Shown: positions 8,835-18,271, counted from the stretch's first letter. The stretch: 50,620 nucleotides of DNA from an uncultured Bacteroidota bacterium (GCA_903824755.1 CAIJXW010000158.1:1-50620), one strand, 5' to 3'. Numbers and translations: made by a program. The notes: generated from the sequence alone by a model not told the origin.

Positions 8835-9494
8835 ATGGCGTTAGATAAAACAGAAATCGCAAAAAGAATTGCCAAAGAAGTAAAAAACAACTACTTCGTT
8901 AACCTAGGAATTGGAATTCCGACATTGGTAGCAAACTATGTTCGAAAAGATATTTCTGTAGAATTTCAAAGCGAAAATGGCGTTCTTGGAATGGGGCCAT
9001 TTCCTTTTGAAGGAGAAGAAGATGCCGATATAATAAATGCTGGCAAACAAACCATAACCACTTTGGCGGGAGCGAGTTTCTTTGATTCGGCATTGAGTTT
9101 CGGAATGATTCGTGGACAGCATGTCGATTTAACTATTCTTGGAGCTATGGAAGTAGCCGAAAATGGAGATATTGCCAATTGGAAAATTCCAGGAAAAATG
9201 GTTAAGGGAATGGGCGGCGCTATGGATTTAGTAGCTTCTGCAGATAATATTATTGTGGCAATGATGCACGTGAATAAAGCGGGTGAATCAAAAATATTAA
9301 AGAAATGTACCTTGCCTTTGACGGGGGTGGGTTGTGTGAAAAAAGTAGTTACCGAGTTAGCCGTTCTTGAAATAACCCCAAAAGGGTTCAAGCTTATAGA
9401 ACGAGCTCCAGGCGTTTCGGTAGAACATATTATAGCATCAACAGAAGCTGATTTGATTATTGAAGGAGAAATTCCTGAAATGCTAATTGATTAA
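8835..9494 (+). CDS. scoB: 3-oxoacid CoA-transferase subunit B
   Basis: 219 residues. The catalytic glutamate is E47 in QSENGVLG, the active-site motif of the B subunit. GLG/GIGIPTLVAN near the N-terminus and MGGAMDL in the middle are also conserved. Partner of the upstream A subunit (2-bp gap). The gene converges on the SpmAB-type gene with only 3 bp between the two stop codons and no hairpin terminator. Confidence 0.9.
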   Translation: MALDKTEIAKRIAKEVKNNYFVNLGIGIPTLVANYVRKDISVEFQSENGVLGMGPFPFEGEEDADIINAGKQTITTLAGASFFDSALSFGMIRGQHVDLTILGAMEVAENGDIANWKIPGKMVKGMGGAMDLVASADNIIVAMMHVNKAGESKILKKCTLPLTGVGCVKKVVTELAVLEITPKGFKLIERAPGVSVEHIIASTEADLIIEGEIPEMLID

Positions 9495-9497
9495 TTT

Positions 9498-10937
9498 CTA
9501 AAAAAACCATCCTGCAACTAAAATTGCTGTAATCACACAAATCACATCAACTATTAGCATGGTGCCTAATGCGTATCGGGTGTTTTTTATGTTAACCGAT
9601 CCAAAATAAACCGCTATAACATAGAAAGTGCTTTCGGCGCTGCATTGAAAAATACTACTTAATCGCCCAGTGAGTGAATCGGCTCCGAAAGTATTCATAG
9701 AATCTATCAAAAACCCTCTTGATCCAGCAGAGCTAAATGGTCTTAGCAAAGCCACAGGCAGTGCATCGGTGATTTCTTTGCTAACGCCCATATTAGAAAA
9801 TGCAAATGCAATCCAATTACTGATAATTTCAAAAAGACCGCTATTTCTGAATAACGAAATTGCCACTAACATTCCTAAAACATAAGGAAAAATGGTAACA
9901 CCCGTTTTGACTCCATTATTGGCACCCGCCACAAAAGCTTCATAAACAGTTGTGTTTGCTGCAGTAAATTTCTTCTCTTTAAGGAAAGAAAAAATAAGGG
10001 TACAAACAATAATTCCTACCAATATTAATGCAGAAAGATTAGATGTAAAATAGTTTTTACCGATTAAATCCAAATGATTTACATACATCAATAATCCAAC
10101 AATTGCAGCAATCAAGACCATCAATCCTAGTACTAAAGAGGCACTTTTGAAATTAATTTTTTGTTTCATTCCAACGATAAGAAAAGCAGCAATTGTTCCT
10201 ATAAAAGAAGTGATAATGCAAGGCAACATTACATCGGCGGGGTTGCTGGCATTGGCCGCAGCACGATAGCCAATTATGGAAGTTGCTATTAATGTTAGCC
10301 CCGAAGCATGCAAGCACATGAACATAATTTGGGCGTCGCTGGCCTTCTCTTTGTCGGGATTTATTTCCTGTAAACTTTCCATTGCTTTAAGTCCAAATGG
10401 GGTTGCTGCCGAATCTAATCCCAAGAAATTTGCGGCAAAATTTAATGTCATATAGGAAATTGATGGGTGATTTTTTGGGATACTTGGGAATACTTTTACA
10501 AAAACAGGGCTCAATCCTTTTGCTAGTTTTTCGGACACTCCAGAGATAATTAATAGCTCCATCAAACCACAGAAAAAGGCCAAATATGCCATGAGCGGCA
10601 AGATTAAATCCAATAATGTGTTTTTGCATGTTGGCAGTAATCCATCTGATTTTTGAACGCCACTATATATTTTTACGGTTTTGTTTTTAAAGATATATGT
10701 GGTGTCCGCATTTAGTTCCTCTCTATTTATTGTATAGGTTTTATCTTCGGATTTGTTGATGCTGTCCTTAATAAATACTGGAATCTGATCTATATATTTT
10801 TCGGAAATCAAAATTGGGTCGTCTTTTTTTCCGTTCAAAACGTGGTCAATTGTATAGCTATTGCCAGTAAACAAGCTAAAAATCACAAATGAAATTGAAG
10901 AAATAAAAATTACTAACCAAAATCTACTTAAAACCAT
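9498..10937 (-). CDS. Nucleoside-recognition (Gate) domain membrane protein, SpmA-SpmB fusion type
   Basis: 479 residues with many hydrophobic segments. An N-terminal membrane anchor is followed by a soluble loop of about 90 residues (about 25-115). Two Gate-type halves follow. The first has FAANFLGLDSAATPFGLKAM, the SpmA signature, and the second has PVALLRPFSSAGSRG, the SpmB signature. In spore formers SpmA and SpmB are separate proteins. This organism is not expected to sporulate, so the role is unknown; 'nucleoside recognition' proteins are membrane proteins of undefined substrate. The loop between TM1 and the first Gate domain has no recognisable motif. Confidence 0.75.
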   Translation of the reverse strand: MVLSRFWLVIFISSISFVIFSLFTGNSYTIDHVLNGKKDDPILISEKYIDQIPVFIKDSINKSEDKTYTINREELNADTTYIFKNKTVKIYSGVQKSDGLLPTCKNTLLDLILPLMAYLAFFCGLMELLIISGVSEKLAKGLSPVFVKVFPSIPKNHPSISYMTLNFAANFLGLDSAATPFGLKAMESLQEINPDKEKASDAQIMFMCLHASGLTLIATSIIGYRAAANASNPADVMLPCIITSFIGTIAAFLIVGMKQKINFKSASLVLGLMVLIAAIVGLLMYVNHLDLIGKNYFTSNLSALILVGIIVCTLIFSFLKEKKFTAANTTVYEAFVAGANNGVKTGVTIFPYVLGMLVAISLFRNSGLFEIISNWIAFAFSNMGVSKEITDALPVALLRPFSSAGSRGFLIDSMNTFGADSLTGRLSSIFQCSAESTFYVIAVYFGSVNIKNTRYALGTMLIVDVICVITAILVAGWFF

Positions 10938-11020
10938 AACTTTTTATTTTTTGTAAATGTAATAAATCAATTGGAATGTCAAAAATTAATAGCGTTTGTT
11001 AGGACGAGGGTAATTATAAA

Positions 11021-11734
11021 TTACACATGAATAATCTCCTCATCGATCAATAAATCTTCTCGCCGAAATCGTAGAAAAATTTGTGCTACTGCAATCGTAT
11101 CTTTTTCGCAGTAGGTAACGATTCTATCTATGTCTTTTTCGACATAATAAACATGGCCTACTTGGCTCCCATCGATATCGCCTTTTGGAGATGGAATTCC
11201 GAGAATTTTTGTTAATAATTTCAGGGACGTATAGTGTTTATAATCACCGAATTTCCATAATTCTAAAGTGTCTAAATGGGGGATTTCCCATGGTTTTTTT
11301 CCAAATAAATTTAGCTTACTTGGAATTGCAATTTGGTTGATAATCATTCTTCTTGCAAGAAACGGAATATCAAATTCTTTTGCATTGTGACCACACAACA
11401 CATGCTGAGATTGATTGAAGTGGTTACTAATCAGGTTGTTAAAATCGGAAAGTATTTTTTTTTCTTCACCAAAAAAAGAGGTGACTCTAAAGTTTCGAAT
11501 ATCGCCTTTGATAATGAAATAACCTGCGGATATACAAACAATTTTGCCAAATTCGGCCCAAATTCCTGCACGGTCATAAAAGGCATCTGGCGAAAATTCT
11601 TCTTTTCTTTGGTATTGTGTTTTTTGCTCCCAAAGCGATTTCATTTCCTGATCTAATTCGGTATAATTGGCTGCTTCTGGAACAGTTTCTATATCGAGAA
11701 ATAAGATGTTTTCTAACCTAATTTTTTCTATCAT
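11021..11734 (-). CDS. Predicted 3'-5' exonuclease, DEDDy (PolB-like RNase H fold)
   Basis: 237 residues. FLDIET (D14 and E16) is exonuclease motif I, GHNAKEFDIPFLARRM is motif II, and YCEKDTIAVAQIFLRF is the YxxxD motif III. Together these make a DEDDy nuclease of the PolB-like exonuclease family (PF10108-like). No polymerase domain is attached, so it probably acts alone in DNA or RNA trimming. The substrate is unknown. It is a single gene with its own -7 box. Confidence 0.8.
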   Translation of the reverse strand: MIEKIRLENILFLDIETVPEAANYTELDQEMKSLWEQKTQYQRKEEFSPDAFYDRAGIWAEFGKIVCISAGYFIIKGDIRNFRVTSFFGEEKKILSDFNNLISNHFNQSQHVLCGHNAKEFDIPFLARRMIINQIAIPSKLNLFGKKPWEIPHLDTLELWKFGDYKHYTSLKLLTKILGIPSPKGDIDGSQVGHVYYVEKDIDRIVTYCEKDTIAVAQIFLRFRREDLLIDEEIIHV

Positions 11735-11771
11735 GGTCCTGAAAGATTAATTGAAATTTACTAATTCTATT

Positions 11772-11779
11772 CAAATATA
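11772..11779 (-). promoter_or_regulatory. Candidate -7 box for the exonuclease gene
   Basis: On the minus strand the sequence reads TATATTTG, an exact TAnnTTTG match, about 38 bp before the ATG at 11734. No clear -33 TTTG is visible at 17-23 bp. Confidence 0.45.
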
Positions 11780-11865
11780 GAAAAGAAGTCACCGATAATA
11801 ATCAGAAAAACAAAATATAGCGTAAATATAAATTGGAAAAATATAAATAATTATACTCTCGAGTC

Positions 11866-11953
11866 GTGTTTTAGCCCCGATAATAGCGACATCCTCTTGT
11901 GGCGGTGTTCGCCACAAGAGATATAGCGGTTAGCGGGAATAGCTCCTAATTAT
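11866..11953. repeat. Hairpin repeat element, copy 1
   Basis: This roughly 85-bp element matches copy 2 at 36861-36953 at nearly all positions. The core is an 11-bp perfect stem (11894-11904 with 11910-11920, CTCTTGTGGCG and complement) around a GTGTT loop. It is flanked by conserved arms TTTTAGCCCCGAT on one side and AGCGGGAATAGCTCCTAATTA on the other, which can pair in part. Seen from the minus strand it begins exactly at the TAA stop of the cytochrome c gene. It could terminate or stabilise that transcript. Confidence 0.85.
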
Positions 11954-12333
11954 TTCAAATAACTATAAATATAGGTCTCTAAAGCCGATAGTTCGGTGTG
12001 ATTCATAGTTTTTGTGATGGCAAAATTCGTTTTCATCACTTCATATTGCGATGGGTCGACTAGTGGTTTTGCATCGTCTTTCAGGAACGAAATGATGCTG
12101 CCGTTTTGTGCTTTATAAATGGTTGCAATTTCGTGAATGCTAGGGCCAATAATTTTTTGGTTGGGTTGGTGACATGAGACACAATTGCCTTTTCCTTCAA
12201 AAAGTTCTTTTCCGAGTTGTTCTGGAGTTTGAGAAATTTTGACTGTTTCTTCTTGTTTTCCAAAGGGTTCTTCGCTTTCTTTTTTGCAAGAAATAAACAA
12301 AATCAGACACGCAAATAACGCTAATTTTTTCAT
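11950..12333 (-). CDS. c-type cytochrome lipoprotein
   Basis: 127 residues with start MKKLALFACL at 12333. A longer frame upstream would run into hemB and lacks a signal peptide at its start. The first 16 residues form a lipoprotein signal ending in FISC (Cys16). The heme-binding motif is CVSCH (51-55), and a conserved methionine in YEVMKTNF (around 99) is a possible sixth ligand. It is a small class I cytochrome c domain, periplasmic and lipid-anchored. It starts 2 bp after the hemB stop, so it is the last gene of the heme operon; its electron partners are not shown here. Confidence 0.82.
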   Translation of the reverse strand: MKKLALFACLILFISCKKESEEPFGKQEETVKISQTPEQLGKELFEGKGNCVSCHQPNQKIIGPSIHEIATIYKAQNGSIISFLKDDAKPLVDPSQYEVMKTNFAITKTMNHTELSALETYIYSYLK

Positions 12334-12335
12334 TT

Positions 12336-13328
12336 TTATTTGTTTAGAATAATGGCTGCTTCTTTGGCAAAATAAGTAGAAATCAAACTTGCTCCTGCCC
12401 TTTTGATGCACATTAATTGTTCCATCATAATTTTGTCATGATCGAGCCAGCCTCTTTCGGCAGCGGCTTTTATCATGGCATATTCGCCCGAAACATGGAA
12501 AACAGTTACAGGAACATTCACGGCGTTTTTGACCTCGCGAACAATGTCTAAATAGGCAATTCCAGGTTTTACCATTACCATATCTGCTCCTTCTTCGACA
12601 TCCATTAGGGCTTCTTTGATGGCTTCGATTCGATTGGCATAGTCCATTTGATAGGTCTTTTTATCTTTTGGAATAGCGGCATTATCAACTGGTGCACTAT
12701 CTAAAGCATCTCTAAAAGGGCCATAAAATGCGGAGGCATATTTGGCCGAATAACTCATTATCCCTACGTTTTGAAATCCTGCGGCGTCCAATCCTTGTCG
12801 CAATCGCAAGACACGTCCGTCCATCATATCGCTAGGGGCTACAAAATCGGCTCCCGCTTGTGCATGAGAAACGGCCATTTTCACTAAGGCTTCATTTGTA
12901 GAATCGTTGGCAATATCGCCATTTTCAATAATTCCGTCATGGCCAAATATGGAATATGGATCGAGTGCCACATCGGGCATGACTATCATTTCTGGACAAG
13001 CCGCTTTGATTGATTTTATGGCACGTTGCATCAATCCGTTAGGATTCCAAGCTTCTTTTCCTGTATTGTCTTTTAGCGATTCGTCCACTTTCACATAAAT
13101 ATTTACAGCACGAATTCCTAGAGCGAACAATTCTTTAACTTCTAGGACTGTTAAATCTATCGAACGCCGAAAAATACCTGGCATTGATGGGATTTCGACT
13201 TTATAATTTTCGCCTTCTGCAATAAACATTGGAAACATAAAATCAGATGAACTTAATGTTGTTTCGCGAACCAAACTTCTAATGGATTCGTTGATTCGTA
13301 ATCTTCGACCTCTTTGTAATGGGAACAT
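12336..13328 (-). CDS. hemB: Porphobilinogen synthase (delta-aminolevulinate dehydratase)
   Basis: 330 residues. The two Schiff-base lysine regions are present: SYSAKYASAFYGPFRDA (about 195-211) and VKPGIAYLD (about 250-258). In place of the cysteine-rich zinc site of the E. coli type, the segment reads DVALDPYSIFGHDG (about 119-132). This aspartate version is known from magnesium/potassium-dependent enzymes such as that of Pseudomonas. Role: joins two 5-aminolevulinate molecules to porphobilinogen in the cytoplasm. It is the last biosynthetic gene of the leftward hem operon, 75 bp after hemF, with a small hairpin in the gap. Confidence 0.94.
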   Translation of the reverse strand: MFPLQRGRRLRINESIRSLVRETTLSSSDFMFPMFIAEGENYKVEIPSMPGIFRRSIDLTVLEVKELFALGIRAVNIYVKVDESLKDNTGKEAWNPNGLMQRAIKSIKAACPEMIVMPDVALDPYSIFGHDGIIENGDIANDSTNEALVKMAVSHAQAGADFVAPSDMMDGRVLRLRQGLDAAGFQNVGIMSYSAKYASAFYGPFRDALDSAPVDNAAIPKDKKTYQMDYANRIEAIKEALMDVEEGADMVMVKPGIAYLDIVREVKNAVNVPVTVFHVSGEYAMIKAAAERGWLDHDKIMMEQLMCIKRAGASLISTYFAKEAAIILNK

Positions 13329-13348
13329 CTTTTTATTTTTAAGTTTAC

Positions 13349-13369
13349 GGTTTAAATTATGTTTAAACC
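13349..13369. repeat. Inverted repeat in the hemF-hemB gap
   Basis: GGTTTAAA (13349-13356) and TTTAAACC (13362-13369) form a perfect 8-bp stem with a 5-nt loop, about 20 bp before the hemB start on the minus strand. Function unknown; it could affect hemB expression within the operon. Confidence 0.5.
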
Positions 13370-13403
13370 ATTTAAAATTTATAATTCAACATTAAAATAA
13401 TTA

Positions 13404-14306
13404 TTAAATCCAGTCTATTGGGTTCTCTAAAACTTCTATTAATTTTTCTTCTTCGCTTCCTTTTTCAGGGTGATGGTCATAGACCCACTGAACGTGTGGC
13501 GGCAAACTCATCAAAATACTTTCAATTCGACCATTGGTTTTCAAACCAAAAAGCGTGCCTTTGTCATGAACCAAATTGAATTCGACATAACGTCCACGGC
13601 GAATTTCTTGCCAGGTTTTATTGGCATCTGAATAGGATAAATTTTTTCTTTTTTCGACAATTGGAATATAGGCTTCCAGAAAACTGTTGCCAACTTCGGA
13701 TACAAAGTCAAACCAATTTTGCATTGACATTTCCTTATTTTCTTTGCAGTAATCAAAAAATAATCCTCCTATTCCGCGAGCCTCATTTCGATGTGCATTC
13801 CAAAAATAGTCATCACATTGCTTTTTATATTTTGGATAAAATGCTGTATTATGCTTGTCGCAAGCCGTTTTACAGGTTTGATGAAAGTGTTTTGCATCTT
13901 CTTCAAACAAATAGTAGGGCGTTAAATCTTGACCACCGCCAAACCATTGCTGAATCACATTTCCATTATCGTCATACATTTCAAAATAACGCCAATTAGC
14001 ATGAACCGTTGGCACCATTGGATTTTTTGGGTGTATGACCAAACTCAATCCGCAGGCAAAGAAATCGGCTTCACTAACGTGGAACATTTTTTGCATGGCT
14101 TCAGGTAATTTTCCGTACACCGCCGAAATATTAACTCCCGCTTTTTCAAAAACCGCTCCATTTTCTATCACACGTGTTCGTCCGCCACCGCCTTCAGGTC
14201 GCTCCCAAATGTCCTCACGAAATTGAGTTGCCCCATCGACAGTTTCCAGGCCTTTACAGATTTGGTCTTGGAGATTTTGTATGTATTTATAGAATTTATT
14301 TTTCAT
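13404..14306 (-). CDS. hemF: Oxygen-dependent coproporphyrinogen III oxidase
   Basis: 300 residues, the normal length. Family signatures are EGGGGRTRV (about 38-46), FFACGLSLVIHPKNP (about 81-95), WFGGGQDLTPYY (about 121-132) and EARGIGGLFFDY (about 174-185). Role: O2-dependent oxidative decarboxylation of coproporphyrinogen III to protoporphyrinogen IX. The O2-independent HemN is not in the window, so this locus serves aerobic heme synthesis. It lies 19 bp after hemE. Confidence 0.95.
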   Translation of the reverse strand: MKNKFYKYIQNLQDQICKGLETVDGATQFREDIWERPEGGGGRTRVIENGAVFEKAGVNISAVYGKLPEAMQKMFHVSEADFFACGLSLVIHPKNPMVPTVHANWRYFEMYDDNGNVIQQWFGGGQDLTPYYLFEEDAKHFHQTCKTACDKHNTAFYPKYKKQCDDYFWNAHRNEARGIGGLFFDYCKENKEMSMQNWFDFVSEVGNSFLEAYIPIVEKRKNLSYSDANKTWQEIRRGRYVEFNLVHDKGTLFGLKTNGRIESILMSLPPHVQWVYDHHPEKGSEEEKLIEVLENPIDWI

Positions 14307-14325
14307 TATTCAGCTAAATAACCGC

Positions 14326-15351
14326 TTATTTTTTATACTCCTTCACCGCATCTACAAATGCTTTGGCGTGATCTACAGGGATATTTGGTAAAATTCCGTG
14401 ACCTAAATTGGCAATATATTTGTCTTTCCCGAATTCGTCAATCATTTCGTGAACCATTTTCTTGATAACTGGAATTGGAGAAAGCAAACGACTTGGGTCA
14501 AAATTTCCTTGCAATGTGATGTTTCCACCTGATAAATAACGGGCGTTTCTTGGCGAACATGTCCAGTCTACTCCAAGTGCCGAAGCCCTGCTTTTACCCA
14601 TCTCGTGCAATGCAAACCAACACCCTTTCCCAAAAACAATCACTGGAGCATCATCTGCCAAAGCTTCTATGATTTGGTTGATGTATTTCCAAGAGAATTC
14701 TTGATAATCTACTGGCGAAAGCATTCCGCCCCAAGAGTCAAAAATCTGAACGGCATCAACCCCCGATTTTACTTTTCCTTTCAAATATAAAATAGTCGTA
14801 TCGGTAATTTTTTGCAATAAAACATGAGCCGCAACTGGATTTGAAAAACAAAATCCTTTGGCAGTGTCAAAACTTTTTGAGCCTTTTCCTTCTACGGCAT
14901 AGCAAAAAATAGTCCATGGCGAACCTGCAAAACCAATAAGTGGCACCTCATCATTCAACATTTCTTTGGTTAATTTTATGGCGTCAAAAACATAACCTAA
15001 TGTTTCGTTTACATCGGGAACAATTACTTTTTCGACATCTTGAATCGTCCGAATTGGATTGGGCAAAAACGGCCCAAAATTTTCTTTCATCAAAACTTCT
15101 ATTCCCATTGCTTGAGGAACAACCAAAATATCCGAAAACAAAATTGCTGCATCAGGACCAATTCTACGAATGGGCTGAACGGTAATTTCTGCTGCCAATT
15201 CTGGTGTTTGACATCGAGTGAAAAAATCATATTTGTCTCGCAATGCGATGAATTCTGGCAAATATCTTCCCGCTTGACGCATCATCCAAACTGGTGGTCG
15301 CTCCACTGTTTCTCCTCGTAATGCTTTTAAAAATAGGTCGTTCTTTATCAT
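14326..15351 (-). CDS. hemE: Uroporphyrinogen decarboxylase
   Basis: 341 residues. The N-terminal signature [16 protein letters not shown] (about 19-34) and [16 protein letters not shown] (about 139-154) are both diagnostic, and GNFDPSRL and NLGHGILPN are present near the end. Role: removes four carboxyl groups from uroporphyrinogen III to give coproporphyrinogen III. It is placed between hemD and hemF in the operon, with a 51-bp gap from hemD. Confidence 0.95.
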   Translation of the reverse strand: MIKNDLFLKALRGETVERPPVWMMRQAGRYLPEFIALRDKYDFFTRCQTPELAAEITVQPIRRIGPDAAILFSDILVVPQAMGIEVLMKENFGPFLPNPIRTIQDVEKVIVPDVNETLGYVFDAIKLTKEMLNDEVPLIGFAGSPWTIFCYAVEGKGSKSFDTAKGFCFSNPVAAHVLLQKITDTTILYLKGKVKSGVDAVQIFDSWGGMLSPVDYQEFSWKYINQIIEALADDAPVIVFGKGCWFALHEMGKSRASALGVDWTCSPRNARYLSGGNITLQGNFDPSRLLSPIPVIKKMVHEMIDEFGKDKYIANLGHGILPNIPVDHAKAFVDAVKEYKK

Positions 15352-15402
15352 TTTTTATGCTTTATTTTACTTTTGACTTCATGCCAAAAGCATATTTCTA
15401 GT

Positions 15403-16068
15403 TTATTTATACTCTTCTATACATTCTTGAATCACGTTTTCAACCGAAGGATAAGAAGCGACTATTATGTTTTTTGTTGTTTTTTCTAAAGCCTCGGCAG
15501 TTGTTTCTCCAATGCAAAAACACAGTTCTTTTTTTAAGGTATTGTCTTTCAAATAACTTTCTACTCCTGAGGGACTAAAAAACAAAATTGCTTCGACAGC
15601 AACTTTTATTTTTTGGGGCGTTAATAAAGTTTCATAAACCTGAATCTCATTAAATTTTATTTTTGCCCCTTTTAATGCTAATGGCAACGTTTCTTTTCGC
15701 AAATTTCCACTAAAAAAAGTGAAGCTTTCATTGGCATAAATCAAAGTAATAATTTCGGCTAAATCGGAAGCATAATCAACATAAACAATTACATTAAAAT
15801 TATTTTCTTCTAATAATGCTTTCGTTTTTAATCCTACACAATATACATTTTTTGACCTTAACTCCTCTACTTTTGGGTGAAACAAGACGCTTTGTGCGGC
15901 ATTTTGACTTGTAAAAATAAGATTGTCATTAATTTCTTCTAACTTAAATTCTTGCTTTTTTGTTTGAATAAAATCAACATCAATCACTGAAAAATTAGCA
16001 TCAACCAACGCTTGTTTCTGATTGTCAGAAAGCACTTTTGTTGAAAGTAATTGTATAGAACTATCCAT
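15403..16068 (-). CDS. hemD: Uroporphyrinogen-III synthase
   Basis: 221 residues. HemD sequences are poorly conserved, but the two-lobed pattern is visible: LIFTSQNAAQSV in the first half and ILFFSPSGVESYL followed by CFCIGETTAEAL in the second. The order after hemC supports the call. The ATG overlaps the hemC TAA by one base (TAATG), so translation is probably coupled. Role: closes hydroxymethylbilane to uroporphyrinogen III with inversion of ring D. Confidence 0.85.
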   Translation of the reverse strand: MDSSIQLLSTKVLSDNQKQALVDANFSVIDVDFIQTKKQEFKLEEINDNLIFTSQNAAQSVLFHPKVEELRSKNVYCVGLKTKALLEENNFNVIVYVDYASDLAEIITLIYANESFTFFSGNLRKETLPLALKGAKIKFNEIQVYETLLTPQKIKVAVEAILFFSPSGVESYLKDNTLKKELCFCIGETTAEALEKTTKNIIVASYPSVENVIQECIEEYK

Positions 16069-17018
16069 TATTTATTTAAGGAATTTTTGATGTTTTTCAT
16101 TAGCTCTGTTCCGCCATTGTTCAAAATTTCTTTGGCTAGTTCGTACCCTAATTTTTTCCATTGTTCGATAGGTACTACTTTTTCGACTTCTAATTTTTGT
16201 TTTCCATCTAATGAAAAAAGTGCCCCTTTAAATTCGATTGTGTCCTCACTGAATTTTGCAATTGCCCCTATTGGCGCGGTGCAGCCTCCTTCGAGAGTTT
16301 TAAGAAATTGCCTTTCTATATAGGTACAAATGTCGGTTTCTAGATGATTGAGTTGGGCAACCGCTTCTTTAGAAAATTCATCATTTGCCATAGCAACAAT
16401 AACCATTGCTCCTTGTGCAGGGGCCGGAATCATCCAGTCAAGATTAATATATTCTAGGTCTTTTCCTTCTCCTGCTTTTGCAGATTTTGTAGGGATGAGT
16501 CCAATTCTTTCGAGTCCTGCTGCCGCAAATATGGCTCCGTTCCAATTGCTTTCGTTGAGTTTTTGCATTCTCAAATTTACATTTCCACGCAAATCAACTA
16601 CTTTATGATTGGGATATTGGTGCAGCCATTGTGCTTGACGCCGCAAACTCCCTGTTGCAATTGTGCCATTGTTTTCCAAAAAATCAAGATTGTTTTTATA
16701 AACTAAAATATCTCTTTCGTTAGCACGTTCCAAAACTGCTCCTTGAACAATCCCAACTGGCAAAGCCGTTGGCACATCTTTCATTGAATGAACGGCTATA
16801 TCAACTTGCCCATTAATCATTGCAATATCGAGTGTTTTCGTGAAAATTCCCGTAATTCCTAATTCATATAATGGTTTGTTAAGTAGGAGGTCACCTTGAG
16901 ATTTTACCGCTACTATTTGAGTTTTATAACCCAAATCATTGAGTTTCGTTTGAACGGCATTGGCTTGCCAAAGTGCTAGTTCGCTATCTCGAGTTCCTAT
17001 TTTTATGGTTTTACTCAT
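16068..17018 (-). CDS. hemC: Hydroxymethylbilane synthase (porphobilinogen deaminase)
   Basis: 316 residues. IGTRDSELALWQA at the N-terminus, HSMKDVPT (about 87-94) and ATGSLRRQAQW (about 121-131) are HemC signatures. The dipyrromethane cofactor cysteine is C246 in LEGGCTAPIGA. Role: polymerises four porphobilinogens to hydroxymethylbilane. It overlaps hemA by 4 bp (ATGA) and hemD by 1 bp. Confidence 0.95.
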   Translation of the reverse strand: MSKTIKIGTRDSELALWQANAVQTKLNDLGYKTQIVAVKSQGDLLLNKPLYELGITGIFTKTLDIAMINGQVDIAVHSMKDVPTALPVGIVQGAVLERANERDILVYKNNLDFLENNGTIATGSLRRQAQWLHQYPNHKVVDLRGNVNLRMQKLNESNWNGAIFAAAGLERIGLIPTKSAKAGEGKDLEYINLDWMIPAPAQGAMVIVAMANDEFSKEAVAQLNHLETDICTYIERQFLKTLEGGCTAPIGAIAKFSEDTIEFKGALFSLDGKQKLEVEKVVPIEQWKKLGYELAKEILNNGGTELMKNIKNSLNK

Positions 17019-18271
17019 TTTGATACTGATTCAATTTGAAAAACTTTTTTGATCCACTCGATGCTTTCATCAACTGCGGTTTGATCGTCTTTTAGATGGT
17101 TTGCAAATTGATTTGTAATTTTCTGAATAATTCGGTTGGTGATAATTTCGGCTTGTTCTTCGTCAAAATTCGATAAATTTTTTCGCTGATAGGTAAGTTC
17201 GCCTTCTTTGATTGAATTTAATTTTGCCTTTAAAGCATGAATTGTTGGGGCAAATTTTCGATTTCGTGTCCAAGAAATAAACTCTTTCTTGATTTCTTCA
17301 ATAATCAATTCGGCGGCAGGAATATGTTTTTGTCGATTTTCAAGGGTTTCATCTGTGATTTGCGACAAATGATCAAGGTGGATTAATGTTACTCCTGGAA
17401 TATCGTTCACGTTATCATGAACATTTTTCGGAATGGATAAATCCAAAATCAACAAGGGTTTTTTTAGATTTAAAATAGCGGCATCAACTGTTGGATTTTG
17501 TGCTCCTGTGGCAACGACCAAAACGTCTGCTTTTTGTAATTCTAAATGCAAATCGGCATAATCTTTTACAATTAAATTTAATTTTCCAGCCAGTTTTTCG
17601 GCTTTATCTTTTGTTCTATTTATTAAAGTAATGTGTTCATTCTTTGTGTGTTTTACCAAATTTTCGCAGGTATTTCTTCCTATTTTTCCCGTTCCAAATA
17701 ACAAAATGTTTTTGTTTCCAATATCAATTACGTTTTTCATAATATATTGAACCGATGCAAATGAAACTGAAGTGGCGCCAGAACTAATTTCGGTATCTGT
17801 TTTTATTTTCTTACTTGCCTGAATCACGGCATTTACTAATCGTTCCATAAACGCATTTGCCAACCCAAAGGATTTAGATTGAACAAAACTGGTTTTTATT
17901 TGGGAAATAATTTCAAAATCGCCTAAAATTTGACTGTCTAATCCCGTTCCAACTTTAAATAAATGGGAAATTGCTTCTTGATTTTTATATACGTAAGCCA
18001 CTTTTTGAAATTCCTCAACGGTTCCTTGACTGTTTTCGCAAAGCAATTTTATTAATTGAAATGGGTGTTGTGCAAAACCATAAATTTCAGTACGATTGCA
18101 GGTAGAAGTAACAATTAGACTATCAATTCCTTCGGTTTTTGCTTGGCTTAATAACGCTATTTTGGCTTTGTCATTCAAACTAAATATTCCTCGAACGGCG
18201 GCATCTGCTTTCTTATAACTCAATCCGATTGCGTAAAAAGTTTGATGTTTTGATAAATTATGATTTTCCAT
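17015..18271 (-). CDS. hemA: Glutamyl-tRNA reductase
   Basis: 418 residues from ATG at 18271 (MENHNLSK). An upstream in-frame TTG at 18298 is possible but overlaps the -7 promoter box, so the ATG is preferred. The catalytic cysteine is C58 in TSTCNRTEIYG. GTGLDSQILGDFEI (about 105-118) is the conserved substrate region, followed by the NADPH-binding NILLFGTGKIGRNT segment (about 180-193) and a C-terminal dimerisation region. Role: reduces glutamyl-tRNA to glutamate-1-semialdehyde, the committed step. First gene of the leftward hem operon. hemL, the next enzyme, is not in the window. Confidence 0.94.
   Translation of the reverse strand: MENHNLSKHQTFYAIGLSYKKADAAVRGIFSLNDKAKIALLSQAKTEGIDSLIVTSTCNRTEIYGFAQHPFQLIKLLCENSQGTVEEFQKVAYVYKNQEAISHLFKVGTGLDSQILGDFEIISQIKTSFVQSKSFGLANAFMERLVNAVIQASKKIKTDTEISSGATSVSFASVQYIMKNVIDIGNKNILLFGTGKIGRNTCENLVKHTKNEHITLINRTKDKAEKLAGKLNLIVKDYADLHLELQKADVLVVATGAQNPTVDAAILNLKKPLLILDLSIPKNVHDNVNDIPGVTLIHLDHLSQITDETLENRQKHIPAAELIIEEIKKEFISWTRNRKFAPTIHALKAKLNSIKEGELTYQRKNLSNFDEEQAEIITNRIIQKITNQFANHLKDDQTAVDESIEWIKKVFQIESVSK

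Noticed and set aside
8966..9391. 141-residue frame on the minus strand over scoB
   Set aside because: Antisense shadow; low-information proline/serine-rich sequence and no start context.
9498..10937. Sporulation function suggested by the SpmA/SpmB names
   Set aside because: Only the family name refers to spores; nothing else here indicates sporulation, and the family is common in non-spore formers.
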